A stretch of 64,000 bases of DNA. Origin: Azospirillum sp. SYSU D00513 (GTDB lineage Bacteria; Pseudomonadota; Alphaproteobacteria; Azospirillales; Azospirillaceae). Under the pieces are notes generated by a model. The model did not search any database and was not told the DNA's origin. It worked only from the letters and a program-made list of their open reading frames with translations. The stretch covers positions 1 through 64,000 of the forward strand of contig NZ_JAFIQV010000031.1 of NCBI RefSeq assembly GCF_017356015.1, written 5' to 3'. The translations under genes and the position numbers were made by a program. Positions 17,368 to 26,235 of this stretch are shown in pieces. Position 1 is the first letter of the stretch; each line of letters opens with the position of its first letter.

Positions 17368-18021
17368 CTACGCCCCGTTGCCGGGCTCGTTCGGGTTGGG
17401 CGGGGTGAGCGCCAGCTGGTTGGCGACCAGCGCGGCCTGGGTCCGGGTCAGCACGCCCAGCTTGCGCAGGATGGTGGTGATGTGCGCCTTCACCGTCGTT
17501 TCGGCGACGTTCATCTCGTAGGCGATCTGCTTGTTCAGCTTGCCCTCGGCGATGCCCGCCAGGACGCGGAGCTGCTGCGGGGTGAGGCTCGCCGCCCGCT
17601 GGGCGAGGCCGGGGCCGCCGTCGGAGGCCTCGACCTCCGGCATCCAGATCTCGCCGTCGAGCACGGCGCGGATCGCCTCCCCGATCCTGCTGTTGGGCGC
17701 CGATTTCGGCACGAACCCCGAAGCGCCGCAGTCCAGCGCCCGCTGGATCGTGGCCGCGTCCTCCGAGGCGGAGACCACCAGGACCGGAATGGCGGGATGC
17801 TCGGCGCGCAGCAGCATCAGACCGATGAAGCCGTTCATTCCCGGCATGTGGAGGTCGAGCAGGATCACGTCGGTCGTGTCCGCCTCCGCCAGAAGCGGGC
17901 CGATCTGCTCGAAGCGCGACGCCTCGACGATCTCGGCGCCGTCCATCGCCTGCGCGACCGTCTGGCGCAACGCCGTCCGCATCAGGGGATGGTCATCCGC
18001 AACGAGAATCCGCAACGCCAT
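17368..18021 (-). CDS. LuxR/NarL-family response regulator
   Basis: A protein of about 217 aa (start MALRILVADDHP). The receiver domain (about 1-120) has its acidic pair in ADDHP and predicted phospho-Asp in VILLDLHMPG. A C-terminal HTH of the GerE/LuxR class (about 145-205; LTPQQLRVLAGIAEGKLNKQIA, VAETTVKAHITTILRKLGV) binds DNA. The ATG at 18021 is preferred over an upstream in-frame ATG at 18051 because the canonical receiver begins there. The cognate kinase is uncertain; the symporter-fused hybrid kinase at 8.4-11.9 kb is one candidate, since such kinases often signal to NarL-type regulators. Confidence 0.9.
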   Translation of the reverse strand: MALRILVADDHPLMRTALRQTVAQAMDGAEIVEASRFEQIGPLLAEADTTDVILLDLHMPGMNGFIGLMLLRAEHPAIPVLVVSASEDAATIQRALDCGASGFVPKSAPNSRIGEAIRAVLDGEIWMPEVEASDGGPGLAQRAASLTPQQLRVLAGIAEGKLNKQIAYEMNVAETTVKAHITTILRKLGVLTRTQAALVANQLALTPPNPNEPGNGA

Positions 18022-18205
18022 GTCCGCCTCGGCCAGGGGAAAGCCACGCACGCACTATCGGGCCAAGGACCGCCATGGGGCAATTCGGCCCATCGGCCGG
18101 TTGCCCGGAGCCCGCCTCCTTGTTTTGGTCGAATATCGTGCGCGCGACAAACCTTTTCTGGTTGCGCGAGACCCCGGCGGCACACGCCGTCGTGTTGGCT
18201 CCCAT

Positions 18206-18775
18206 TCAAGCGCCGTAGACCGCGTCCAGGTCGAGCCGGATGCCCGGCGGGTCGAGGTCCAGGACGCCGCCCTGGTGGAATTGGGCGGAGACGCCGCCCC
18301 CCTCGGCGCGGCGGTAATGCACCACGCTCTTGCGGTCCGTCCGGACGATCAGATAGTGGCGGATGCTCGGGACACGGAAATAGTCTGTCAGCTTCGCGCC
18401 CGTATCGACACCCCTGGTTCCCGGGCTCAGCACCTCGACCACGATCACCGGGTTCGTGGCCGCGACGGCGTCGCCGGGCAGCCGGTCGCCGCAATCGACG
18501 ACCGCGTCGGGCTCGTAATCGGTATCCTCACCGATTTCGACCGTCACCCCGTCCGGCAGGGCCTCGCAGTCCGCCCCGGCCGCGCGCAGGGCGTCGTCCA
18601 GCGCCCGCCACATCCTCGCCTTCAGCCGCGCATGGGCGACGCGCTCGGGCGCCATGGCGACGGGTTCGCCGGCGACGCGTTCGTAGCGGCGTTCGCCGGT
18701 CTGGCCGGCGAGCCACCGGCGGAACTCCTCCCGGCTCATCGGGCGCGGCGGCGGCTTTTCCATCGGAGCCCCCAT
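18206..18775 (-). CDS. Uma2-family (DUF820) putative PD-(D/E)xK nuclease, copy 1
   Basis: A protein of about 189 aa beginning MGAPMEKPPPRPMS. It has the Uma2 signature order YERVAGEPVAM, YEPDAVVDCG and NPVIVVEVLSPGTRGVDTGA, then YFRVPSIRHYLIV. The D...ExL...K-like residues match a restriction-endonuclease-like fold. The family is abundant in cyanobacteria and environmental alphaproteobacteria. Its biological role is not established, and association with mobile DNA or repair is only suggested. It is monocistronic here, divergent from the thioesterase gene. A second, diverged copy lies at 22840-23427. Confidence 0.82.
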   Translation of the reverse strand: MGAPMEKPPPRPMSREEFRRWLAGQTGERRYERVAGEPVAMAPERVAHARLKARMWRALDDALRAAGADCEALPDGVTVEIGEDTDYEPDAVVDCGDRLPGDAVAATNPVIVVEVLSPGTRGVDTGAKLTDYFRVPSIRHYLIVRTDRKSVVHYRRAEGGGVSAQFHQGGVLDLDPPGIRLDLDAVYGA

Positions 18776-18926
18776 AGCTTGCCGATGACATTGTGGGCTT
18801 TGCGCGCGGTGAACGGAATGGGTGTCATCGCTAAAAACGCGACGCCTGCGCGGAAGCCCTTCCGTTGCTGCACCGCACAAAAGGACGGGTTATAGTCGGG
18901 GCATCGCCGACCCCGGAGCCCTGCCC

Positions 18927-19298
18927 ATGGACCATCGCATTCCCGTCATCCGCACCATCGCCATGCCGGCGGACACCAACCCGGCGGGCGACATCTTCGG
19001 CGGCTGGCTGATGGCGCAGATGGACCTTGCGGCCGGCAACGCGGCGGCCCGGCGTGCCCGCGGGCGCTGCGCGACGGTGGCGGCCGACGCGATGGTCTTC
19101 CACCGGCCGGTCCTGGTCGGGGACGAGGTCAGCCTCTACGCCGACATCGTCAAGGTCGGCCGCACCTCGATGAAGATCCATGTCGAGGCCTGGCGGCGCA
19201 GCCGCAACGGCGACGAGCAGTTCATGGTGACCGAGGCGGACTTCACCTTCGTCGCCATCGACGAGGATCGCCGCCCCAGGGAGATCCCAGCGGAATAA
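18927..19298 (+). CDS. Acyl-CoA thioesterase, YciA-like hotdog fold
   Basis: A 123-aa single hotdog-domain protein. The motif ADTNPAGDIFGGWLMAQMDLAAG is the hallmark of YciA/BFIT-type acyl-CoA thioesterases, with the active-site Asp in GDIFGGW. DAMVFHRPVLVGDEVSLYADIV continues the family pattern. The start is the ATG at 18927 (MDHRIPVIRTIAMP); upstream in-frame sequence is low-complexity. It would hydrolyse short to long acyl-CoAs in the cytoplasm. It is transcribed alone, divergent from the Uma2 gene. Confidence 0.92.
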   Translation: MDHRIPVIRTIAMPADTNPAGDIFGGWLMAQMDLAAGNAAARRARGRCATVAADAMVFHRPVLVGDEVSLYADIVKVGRTSMKIHVEAWRRSRNGDEQFMVTEADFTFVAIDEDRRPREIPAE

Positions 19299-19352
19299 GG
19301 GAAACGCGCAGCCCCGGCCGTCGCGCGGGTGGCGCGGCCGGGACGGCAAGCT

Positions 19353-19553
19353 TCAGGCGGCGTCCTTCACGTCGTAGCCGGCGTCCTCGATCGCCTTGCG
19401 GACGGCGCTCTCCTCGGCGCTTCCCTCGACCGTGACCTCGCCGGCCGTGAGGTCCACGAGCGCCCGTTCGACCGCCGGCAGCGCCTCGACCGCCTTGGTG
19501 ACGGTCTGGGCGCAGTGCCCGCAGGTCATCCCTTCCACCTTCAACGTCAGCAT
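19353..19553 (-). CDS. copZ: Heavy-metal-associated domain copper chaperone
   Basis: A 66-aa CopZ/Atx1-like protein with one HMA domain, beta-alpha-beta-beta-alpha-beta. The metal-binding loop is GMTCGHCAQTV (Cys11 and Cys14), and the C-terminal GYDVKDAA is typical. It shuttles Cu(I) to P-type ATPases or regulators. No copper ATPase is encoded nearby in this window, so it stands alone, converging on the thioesterase gene. Confidence 0.92.
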   Translation of the reverse strand: MLTLKVEGMTCGHCAQTVTKAVEALPAVERALVDLTAGEVTVEGSAEESAVRKAIEDAGYDVKDAA

Positions 19554-19664
19554 CCTGTTCTCCTACTCAGGGTTTCGGGAGACAGAGCCTGAGGCTTCCC
19601 ATCGCTGGAAGGTCAAGGCCCTTTTCGGGACCGCCCTCCAGGAGGGCTTCCCGGCCCGTCCTCG

Positions 19665-20774
19665 TCAGGGGACCAACATGGCGCGATGAGGAGCGTTCCT
19701 GGCCGCCTGGGGCGGCGCCGCCCCGCACAGCGCGGACGCTTCGGCCAGCAGCCCCTCCCACCGCGCCGCGACCGCGTCCGGGCTGTAACGCTGGCGAAGC
19801 AGCCCTGCCGCCGCCAGGAGGTCGGGGTCCTCCGCGGGCGGGCGGGCGAGATAGCGCTGCAGGCCCCCCTGCCAATCGTCCAGGGGAATGAAGGGCCGAA
19901 GCTCCTCGTAGGAATCGATGGCGTCCGCCACGACTCCCAGACCGGCCGCGATCGCCGTCGCGGGCCGGTTCACGCTCTTGCCGACGGTGTAGCCGTTCCG
20001 CTCGACCGGGATGACGGCAACCCGGTGCAGCGCCAGCGCCTCGTGGAAGCTGCCGATGGCCCAGGGCATGTAGTGGGTCGGCAGCCGCCAGTTCGCCGCG
20101 GACTTCCAGTAGCGCAGCCGCCTGTTGCTGATCACCGTGAGGGTGACCGGATGGCGGAGCGAGAAGCGCTCCAGCTGCCTCACGGCCGAATCGAGATGCG
20201 CGAAGCCGGAGACGCTGCCCTGGCTCTTCCCGAACCACACGCAATGCAGGGCATCGCCGTGAGCCGCGAGGAAGCGCTTCAGCCGGGCGAGGTGATAGCG
20301 CTCCAGCAACGACCGTCCTTCCGCCCCTTCCCGGGCGCAATCGATGACGTCGGGAACGACGCGGCCCTTGCCCGCGATCTCCGGAACGGCCGCCTGGACC
20401 TGTTCCATCAGGGTGGGCGTCGGGAAGGTGACGCAGGTCGCCAGGGCCAGCATCTCGCGCAGCCTCGCCAGCTTGTCCTGCTTGTCCTTCCGGGCGAGTT
20501 TTCCCGCGAACAGGTTGTCGGAGAGGTCGTAGATCACCGCCCGCCCGAGCGACCGCGCCTCCCGCGCGATGCCGAGCGCGTCCTGCGAGAGAGACTTCGA
20601 GAACAGGATCGCCGCATAGCCCACCGGCCCGAGGTCGCCGCGGTAAGGACCGATGTCCAGCCCCCGCCGGCGCAGCGCGGCGGCCGGCTCCAGAAGCCGG
20701 AGGCGGATGCTCGCCATCTTGGGGCTGTAGCTCTCGGCGTGCCAGCCGTATCGGAGGGGGACAGACGGCGACAA
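19665..20774 (-). CDS. Glycosyltransferase-like protein (GT4/GT1 fold), TTG start
   Basis: A protein of about 369 aa resembling GT-B glycosyltransferases. The N-terminal half has GYAAILFSKSLSQDALG and AVIYDLSDNLFAG. The C-terminal half has VIPVERNGYTVGKSVNRPATAIAAGLGVVADA, which looks like the nucleotide-sugar site, although the classical E-x7-E is weak. The start is placed at TTG 20774 because a perfect AGGAGG lies 4 bases upstream; the first in-frame ATG (MASIRLRLLEP) is 19 codons later without one. No export signal or membrane helix is seen. It is monocistronic; the acceptor is unknown. Confidence 0.72.
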   Translation of the reverse strand: MSPSVPLRYGWHAESYSPKMASIRLRLLEPAAALRRRGLDIGPYRGDLGPVGYAAILFSKSLSQDALGIAREARSLGRAVIYDLSDNLFAGKLARKDKQDKLARLREMLALATCVTFPTPTLMEQVQAAVPEIAGKGRVVPDVIDCAREGAEGRSLLERYHLARLKRFLAAHGDALHCVWFGKSQGSVSGFAHLDSAVRQLERFSLRHPVTLTVISNRRLRYWKSAANWRLPTHYMPWAIGSFHEALALHRVAVIPVERNGYTVGKSVNRPATAIAAGLGVVADAIDSYEELRPFIPLDDWQGGLQRYLARPPAEDPDLLAAAGLLRQRYSPDAVAARWEGLLAEASALCGAAPPQAARNAPHRAMLVP

Positions 20775-20902
20775 GGCGCCTCCTGGTGAATGGAAACAGG
20801 GACCTGCATGGTTGGAGCGGCCGGCGCGGCCCGTCAACGGGGCAGGCGGAGTGTCACTGCCATAGGATGGGGGCAAATGATGGTGCCGGATGGCGCCGCC
20901 CT

Positions 20903-22531
20903 TCAGCGCGGCCGGGGTGCGGCACCGGCGGCGGCCAGGGCCGTGACCTGGTAGTCGGGCTGGTCGACGGGGCGCCCGAACAGGTAGCCCTGCGCGAGCT
21001 TCACGCCCCAGTTGGCGAGCTGCGTGGCCTGCTCCTGCGTCTCGACCATTTCGGCGATGACCTGGACGCCGATGTCGTCGCACAGGTTGACGATGGCTCG
21101 CAGGATGGCGTCGTTGCGCGGATTCCGGCCGACCGACTTCACGTAGCTGCCGTCGATCTTCACGAAATCGACCTTCAGCGCCTGGATGTAAGGGAAGGAG
21201 GCGGCACCCGCGCCGAAATCGTCCAGGCAGACGCTGTGCCCGGCCGCGCGCAGATCGTTGATGATGCGCGCCGCCCGCTCCAGGTCCTTGATTTCGGAGG
21301 ACTCCGTGATCTCGATCAGCATCCGCTGGCGCAGCTGCGGATGCTTCTGCAGGATGCGGGCGAAGGTCGCCATGAAGATGTCGCTGCCCAGCGACACCGC
21401 CGACAGGTTGATGGCGATCTGCAGCGGCGGCTGGCCGCTGTCGGCCATCAGGATGCTCAAGGCCTTATGGCAGACCAGCAGGTCCACCTCCTGCACCATG
21501 CCGATCTCCTCGGCGAAGGCGATGGTCGGGCCGGGGGCCGCGTCGGGGAAACGGGCCAGCGCCTCGTAATGGTGGAGGCCCCGGTGCGGCAGGAAGACGA
21601 TGGGCTGGAATTGCAGGCGGAGGTGCTGGTTGACCAGGGTGGAGCGCAGGTTGGTCACCTTCGTGACCGTCTGGTCCACGAGGTCGCGCAAGGCCTCGCC
21701 GATGGTGGCGATGCTGTGTCCGCTCTCGTCCTCGGCGAAGCGCCGGACCGCGAAGAGCAGCACGCGTCCGGCATCCTCGCGGCCGAGCCCGGGGCTCGCC
21801 AGGTCGAGGCTGGTCTGCTGCGCCCGCAGGCTGGGGCCGCCCGGCGCGATGCGCTGCCCGGCCGCCTCGATGTCGGCGGCGATGGCCTTGCCGTCGGTGT
21901 CCTTGCCGTGGACGATGCCGAAGCGGTCGTCGCCCAGGCGGGTGGCGAGCGTGTCGCTGGCGGCGTGGACGCGCAGCAGGCCGCCGACCTCCTCCAGCAG
22001 CCGCGCCGTGACCTCCGGCCCAAGCCGCGACCGCACCTCGCCCAGCCCGGCGATCTTCAGCAGGGTGAGCTTCGGCGGCCCACCGTCGCTCTCGATTCCG
22101 AACTTCTCGCACAGCTCGGCCTGGAAGGCGTCGGCCTCGACCAGACCGGTCTCCTGGTCGCGCGGAACCTCGGGCACCACCGCGGCGATGCCGCTGACCA
22201 TCGTGAAGGTGAGATGCAGCGTGGGCGACGCGCCGAGCCGGTAGCCGGACATGGTCGCCGTCACCGTCTGGTCGCCGCGCCGCAGCCCGACCCGGCGCGT
22301 CTCAAGCCGGCTGTTGGGCTTGAGCGTGCCGAGCAGGCGGCGGACAAGCCCCACATCGGCGGTGCCGACCAGCCGGTCGAGAGGCTTTCCGATGACGTCC
22401 TGTTCGCGAAGGTTGCAGATCGTGCCCAAGGCGCCCGCCACGAAGCTGATCGTCCCGGCGGTGGTCACCTCGACCAGGACGTCGGCGTTGGCGAAGGCGA
22501 ACCCCAGAAAGCGAGCAGCATCGGCCGACAT
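20903..22531 (-). CDS. PAS-degenerate GGDEF-EAL cyclic-di-GMP phosphodiesterase
   Basis: A 542-aa cytoplasmic signalling protein. A PAS-like segment (about 8-115) and a degenerate GGDEF domain (about 125-270; LGDDRFGIV replaces GGDEF) come first. The EAL domain (about 300-530) retains its catalytic residues: YEALARF, INLSAV, EITES, LDDFGAG, KIDGSYVK and AEMVET. It is therefore predicted to hydrolyse c-di-GMP but not to make it. The degenerate GGDEF may bind GTP as an activator. No membrane helix is visible. It is transcribed alone. Confidence 0.9.
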   Translation of the reverse strand: MSADAARFLGFAFANADVLVEVTTAGTISFVAGALGTICNLREQDVIGKPLDRLVGTADVGLVRRLLGTLKPNSRLETRRVGLRRGDQTVTATMSGYRLGASPTLHLTFTMVSGIAAVVPEVPRDQETGLVEADAFQAELCEKFGIESDGGPPKLTLLKIAGLGEVRSRLGPEVTARLLEEVGGLLRVHAASDTLATRLGDDRFGIVHGKDTDGKAIAADIEAAGQRIAPGGPSLRAQQTSLDLASPGLGREDAGRVLLFAVRRFAEDESGHSIATIGEALRDLVDQTVTKVTNLRSTLVNQHLRLQFQPIVFLPHRGLHHYEALARFPDAAPGPTIAFAEEIGMVQEVDLLVCHKALSILMADSGQPPLQIAINLSAVSLGSDIFMATFARILQKHPQLRQRMLIEITESSEIKDLERAARIINDLRAAGHSVCLDDFGAGAASFPYIQALKVDFVKIDGSYVKSVGRNPRNDAILRAIVNLCDDIGVQVIAEMVETQEQATQLANWGVKLAQGYLFGRPVDQPDYQVTALAAAGAAPRPR

Positions 22532-22839
22532 ACAAGCTCCTCAACGCTGACGCGGGATCGGAAGGCACTCAGACGGACACGATGGCACAACCCAGGGTCA
22601 AGAAGACCGGCAGGCGCAAAATCTTTCCTCCATCCGGCGGGCCGAAAGCGCGCCGATGGAGAACTGAGCTGTATCGTATGTGAATCCCATTGTCGGAAAA
22701 AGTCTGATTTTCGACCATGGCACACCACGAAAGGGCGTACCGCGCGACCACGGGATTTCGGTGCCGGTTTTCTGACGTGCGGGGAACATGGCGCGGCACC
22801 GGGCCTGGGCCGCTCAGCAGGCCCTGATCGCAGACGATC
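22532..22839. other. Intergenic stretch without recognised feature
   Basis: About 300 bp between the EAL gene start and the end of the second Uma2 gene. The few open frames lack ribosome binding sites and protein-like composition. It presumably holds the leftward promoter of the EAL gene, for which no clear hexamers were recognised. Confidence 0.4.
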
Positions 22840-23427
22840 TCATATCGAAAACTTCGATCCCGTCTTCCGATCCTCGACGGGCGTCGGCCGCGACCGGAAT
22901 TCAAGCCCCGCATAGAGGTCCGCCAGACGCAACCTCAGGCCGAGTTCAGGCATGGCCGCGACGGCGTCCAGGCCCCCCAGCCTTTCGCTCGCCCAGCCGC
23001 GATCCGCGGTCAGGCGGTACAGCCGTGCCTGGGGCACATCCGGATCCACGAGCAGAATGAAGTCCAGCGACTCGACGGTTTTATACTCTTCCAGCTTGTC
23101 ATTCAGGTCGAAGCTGCGGGTCGTGGGAGAGAGGATTTCGACGACGAGCCTCGGCTCGCTTGCGGTCATGGCATGATCGTCGAAGGGACCGCAGTCCACC
23201 CCGAGGTCCGGATAGCGGATGTTCCCGGCCGGAATGAGAAGGGCGATGTCGCTGGTGAAGGGCTGGCAATCCCGCCCTTCGAGCTGGTTTCCGACCAGCC
23301 GCAGGGCGGTGGAAGCGATCCGGTCATGCCGGCGGTTGGCGCCCGCCATCATCACCGGTTCGCCATCGACCAGTTCGTGCCGGCGGTCCTGGGTGACGAT
23401 CCAGCGCAGGAACTCTTCCGGCCCCAT
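22840..23427 (-). CDS. Uma2-family (DUF820) putative nuclease, copy 2
   Basis: A 195-aa protein starting MGPEEFLRWIVTQDRRHELVDGEP. Hallmarks are HELVDGEPVMM, RYPDLGVDCG, SEPRLVVEILSPTTRSFD and KLEEYKTVESLDFILLVDP. The Asp, Glu and Lys positions of the restriction-endonuclease-like core are intact. It lies 19 bp downstream of the gbcB stop in the same orientation, so it may be read through from the betaine operon without functional connection. Its role is unknown. Confidence 0.82.
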   Translation of the reverse strand: MGPEEFLRWIVTQDRRHELVDGEPVMMAGANRRHDRIASTALRLVGNQLEGRDCQPFTSDIALLIPAGNIRYPDLGVDCGPFDDHAMTASEPRLVVEILSPTTRSFDLNDKLEEYKTVESLDFILLVDPDVPQARLYRLTADRGWASERLGGLDAVAAMPELGLRLRLADLYAGLEFRSRPTPVEDRKTGSKFSI

Positions 23428-23446
23428 CCTCCGACCCCGCCGCCCG

Positions 23447-24625
23447 TCAGCGGTCGATGACGAGGTCGCTGGTCGGCTTGCTGCAGCAGAGCAGGATCTG
23501 GCCCTGGTCGATCTCGCGCTGGCGGATGCCGCCGGCGTGCTTCATCGTCACCTCGCCGGAGACCTTCTTGCTCTTGCAGGTGCCGCACAGGCCCCGCGCG
23601 CAGGAGGCGGGCAGCCGAACGCCGGAGCGGCGGGCGGCGTCCAGGATGGTGGTGTCGGCGCTGCAATCGATGGTCTTGCCGGTCTTGGCGAAGGCCACCT
23701 TGAAGGTCGCGGCGGCAACCGGAGCTGCAGCTTCCGGAACCGGCGCGGCCTCGGCCGGGGCGGCCTCCGGGGCGGACGGCTGGGCGTCCAGCCCCAGCTC
23801 CTCGAAGTTGAAGCTTTCCTGATTGTAGCGCGCCATGTCGAAGCCCGCCCCCTCCAGCATGGACCGCACGGCGGCCATGAAGGGCGAGGGGCCGCAGACA
23901 TAGACCGTGCGCTCCATCAGGTCCGGCGCCATGAGCTGGAGCATGGCCAGGGACACCCGCCCGGTGAAGCCCGGCCAGCCCGGCTCGCCGGTCAGCGCCT
24001 CGCAGGTGTGGGCGACGCGCAGCCGCTGCGCGTGGCGCGCCATCAGGTCCAGCTCATGCCGGAAAATGACGTCGGACGGCGAGCGGGCGGCGTGGATGAA
24101 GACGATGTCCGTGTCCTCCCCCAGGTCCGCCAGGGTGCGGGTCATCGACATGGACGGGGTGATGCCGCTACCACCGGACAGGAACAGGTACTTGGTGGAG
24201 GCGGCGCCCGTCTCCGGCAGCGTGAAGTCGCCCATCGGCCCGACGGCGCGGATCTCATCGCCGGGCTTGAGGGTGTCGTGCAGCCAGTTCGACACCGGGC
24301 CGCCCGGCACCCGCTTCACCGTGATGGACAGCCGGTAGGGCCGCGCCGCGGAGGAGGAGATGGTGTAGCTGCGGTGGATCGTCTCGCCGCCGATGGACAG
24401 CTCCAGGGTCAGGAACTGGCCCGGCTTGAAGCGGAACAGGCAGGGCTTGCGCGCCGAGAAGACGAAGGTCTTCACGTCCGCCGTCTCCTGCCGCACCTGC
24501 CGGCAGACGAGCACGTCGTCCAGCTCCGGGTTCCAGTCCGGCAGGCCGGCCCCGCCGGTGATCGTGCCCAAGCCGGTGCTCATCGGTCCCGTCCCCTTGC
24601 TTGCCTCGTCCAACGGCATCGCCAT
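23447..24625 (-). CDS. gbcB: Glycine betaine monooxygenase reductase subunit GbcB
   Basis: A 392-aa electron-transfer protein. The N-terminal FNR-like FAD domain (RSYTISSSA) and NAD(P)H domain (FLSGGSGITPSMSM, VYVCGPSPFMAAV) are followed by an Ala/Pro-rich linker (about 275-300). A C-terminal plant-type [2Fe-2S] ferredoxin domain follows (CARGLCGTCKSKK, then LLCC). It passes electrons from NAD(P)H to the Rieske oxygenase encoded just upstream (21 bp apart). The first ATG is at 24625; a second ATG six bases on is better spaced from AGGGGAGGG and may be the true start. The assignment to betaine rather than carnitine rests on the surrounding pathway. Confidence 0.88.
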   Translation of the reverse strand: MAMPLDEASKGTGPMSTGLGTITGGAGLPDWNPELDDVLVCRQVRQETADVKTFVFSARKPCLFRFKPGQFLTLELSIGGETIHRSYTISSSAARPYRLSITVKRVPGGPVSNWLHDTLKPGDEIRAVGPMGDFTLPETGAASTKYLFLSGGSGITPSMSMTRTLADLGEDTDIVFIHAARSPSDVIFRHELDLMARHAQRLRVAHTCEALTGEPGWPGFTGRVSLAMLQLMAPDLMERTVYVCGPSPFMAAVRSMLEGAGFDMARYNQESFNFEELGLDAQPSAPEAAPAEAAPVPEAAAPVAAATFKVAFAKTGKTIDCSADTTILDAARRSGVRLPASCARGLCGTCKSKKVSGEVTMKHAGGIRQREIDQGQILLCCSKPTSDLVIDR

Positions 24626-24646
24626 CCCTCCCCTGCCCCTTCGGCC

Positions 24647-25936
24647 TTACTCGGCGGCGACGCGGACCGGCGCGTCCTTCTTCTCGCCGAGATGATGCTC
24701 GGTGAGGCGGCCGATGTACCACTCGCAGAACTTCTCCACGAGCCCCTCGGTGAAGGGCGAGTAGGGGCCGGGCTCGTAGGCCGGGCTCTCGGCGCCCTTG
24801 TGGGCCATCTCGACGAGGTCGGCGTCCTGCTGGTTGGTGGCGATCCAGACGCTGGTCAGGTTTTCCAGGTCGTAATCGACGCCCTCGACCGCGTCCTTGT
24901 GGACCAGCCACTTGGTGCGCAGCAGCGTCCGCCCCTCGTCCAGCGGCAGGACGGAGAAGGTGACGATGTGGTCGCTCATGAAATGATGCCAGCTGTTCGG
25001 CTGCGTCCAGAAATGCAGCCCGCCCAGCTTGCGGTCGGTGAGGTTGCCCAGCAGTTTCTTGCTGGCGACCTTGGTGTCCATCGTGTGGGATTCGCCCTCG
25101 CCGTCCAGCACCAGCCGCTCGGTGCGGTAGCCGGTCACCCGGTCGGCCAGATGGTCGATCTCGCCGGACGGCAGGCCGCAGGCCTCCCAGCGGGCGACGG
25201 AGTCGCGGCGGAGCTGCTCGTACCGCTCCGCGTGCGCCCGGCGCTCGTCGTCAAGCTCGTCGGGGGAGAAGCCGAAGCCGTACTCGAAGAGCGGGATGGT
25301 CAGTTCCGGGTGGTTGCCGACGCAGTGGTAGCATTCCCGGTTGTTCTCCATCGTGATCTTCCAGTTGCCCTCCTCGATGAGGCTGGTGGTCGCCACGACC
25401 TTGCAGTTGCGGATGTCGTGCGGCGCAAGATAGGGGGCCATCTCGGCGGCGAGGTCGTCGATGTCCTTGGGCGGGTTCTCCGCGAGGCAGACGAACAGCA
25501 GGCCGGAGACGCTGCGCACATGCACGGGCTTCAGCCCGTGGCACTTGGTGTCGAAATCCTTGCCCATGTGCTCGGCGAACATCAGGTCGCCTTCCAGCCC
25601 GTAGGTCCACTGGTGGTAGCGGCAGACGAGGTTGCCGACGGTGGCCTTCTCGTCCAGCACGATGCGGGCGCCGCGGTGGCGGCAGACGTTGTGGAAGGCG
25701 CGCAGTTCCATGTCGTCGCCGCGCACGATGAGGATCGGCGACTTGCCGATGTCCACCGTCATCACGTCGCCCGGCTCCGGCACGTCCGGATCGACGCCGA
25801 CGAAGATCCAGTGGCGGCCGAAGATGACGTCCATGTCGAGATCGAAGATCTCGCGGCTCGTGTAGAACGGGGCCTCGAGGCTGTGGCCGGGCTTGCGCCG
25901 GCGGATCAACGTCTCCACAGGAACCGGGCTCGACAT
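24647..25936 (-). CDS. gbcA: Glycine betaine monooxygenase Rieske oxygenase subunit GbcA
   Basis: A 429-aa Rieske non-heme iron oxygenase (MSSPVPVETLIRRRKPG). The Rieske centre is CRHRG with CRYHQW 17 residues on. The mononuclear iron site is in ENNRECYHCVGNHPEL. It removes one methyl group of glycine betaine as formaldehyde, giving dimethylglycine, with GbcB supplying electrons. The start is the ATG at 25936, where homology to the family begins. Upstream at 26043-26071 is a TGCGACAA-N13-CCCGACAG direct repeat shared with dgcA and the gbdR-like gene, suggesting AraC-type control. Confidence 0.92.
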   Translation of the reverse strand: MSSPVPVETLIRRRKPGHSLEAPFYTSREIFDLDMDVIFGRHWIFVGVDPDVPEPGDVMTVDIGKSPILIVRGDDMELRAFHNVCRHRGARIVLDEKATVGNLVCRYHQWTYGLEGDLMFAEHMGKDFDTKCHGLKPVHVRSVSGLLFVCLAENPPKDIDDLAAEMAPYLAPHDIRNCKVVATTSLIEEGNWKITMENNRECYHCVGNHPELTIPLFEYGFGFSPDELDDERRAHAERYEQLRRDSVARWEACGLPSGEIDHLADRVTGYRTERLVLDGEGESHTMDTKVASKKLLGNLTDRKLGGLHFWTQPNSWHHFMSDHIVTFSVLPLDEGRTLLRTKWLVHKDAVEGVDYDLENLTSVWIATNQQDADLVEMAHKGAESPAYEPGPYSPFTEGLVEKFCEWYIGRLTEHHLGEKKDAPVRVAAE

Positions 25937-26042
25937 GGTGTGCGCTCCATCGCGGAAGTCGGTGGAAGCTGGACGGCGCTCGCTCGGGCCGTCAGCCAAC
26001 GCCACGATCCTCCCACCGCGCGCTGTGTGTCGCTTCTGTGAA

Positions 26043-26071
26043 TGCGACAACGACTTTGCAAAGCCCGACAG
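26043..26071. promoter_or_regulatory. Candidate GbdR-type operator upstream of gbcA
   Basis: Direct repeat TGCGACAA (26043-26050) and CCCGACAG (26064-26071) on the plus strand, start to start 21 bp. It lies about 107 bp upstream of the gbcA start. Spacing is the same as in the repeats upstream of dgcA and the gbdR-like gene. Two same-face half-sites 21 bp apart suit an AraC-family monomer or dimer. Inferred from sequence only. Confidence 0.5.
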
Positions 26072-26235
26072 AGCCGAATCTTGTCTTGGACGCCGAAGAC
26101 CGGCAGAGGCCAAGGTTAAGAAAAAGGCAGGTGCTTTGTTTGAGCAAAGACTTTGGGGTGGGACTCCCGGATCCCATCGGGTAGAAGGGCGCTCGCCCGG
26201 AGACGGCGCGGTCGAGGACGGAGAGGCGTTTGGGC

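Noticed and set aside
23219..26041. 940-codon plus-strand open frame over gbcAB
   Set aside because: Low-complexity antisense product; gbcA and gbcB are firmly supported on the other strand.
24647..26113. Longer GbcA starting at 26113
   Set aside because: The additional 59 residues cover the operator-like repeat and have no family similarity; the ATG at 25936 matches the oxygenase start.
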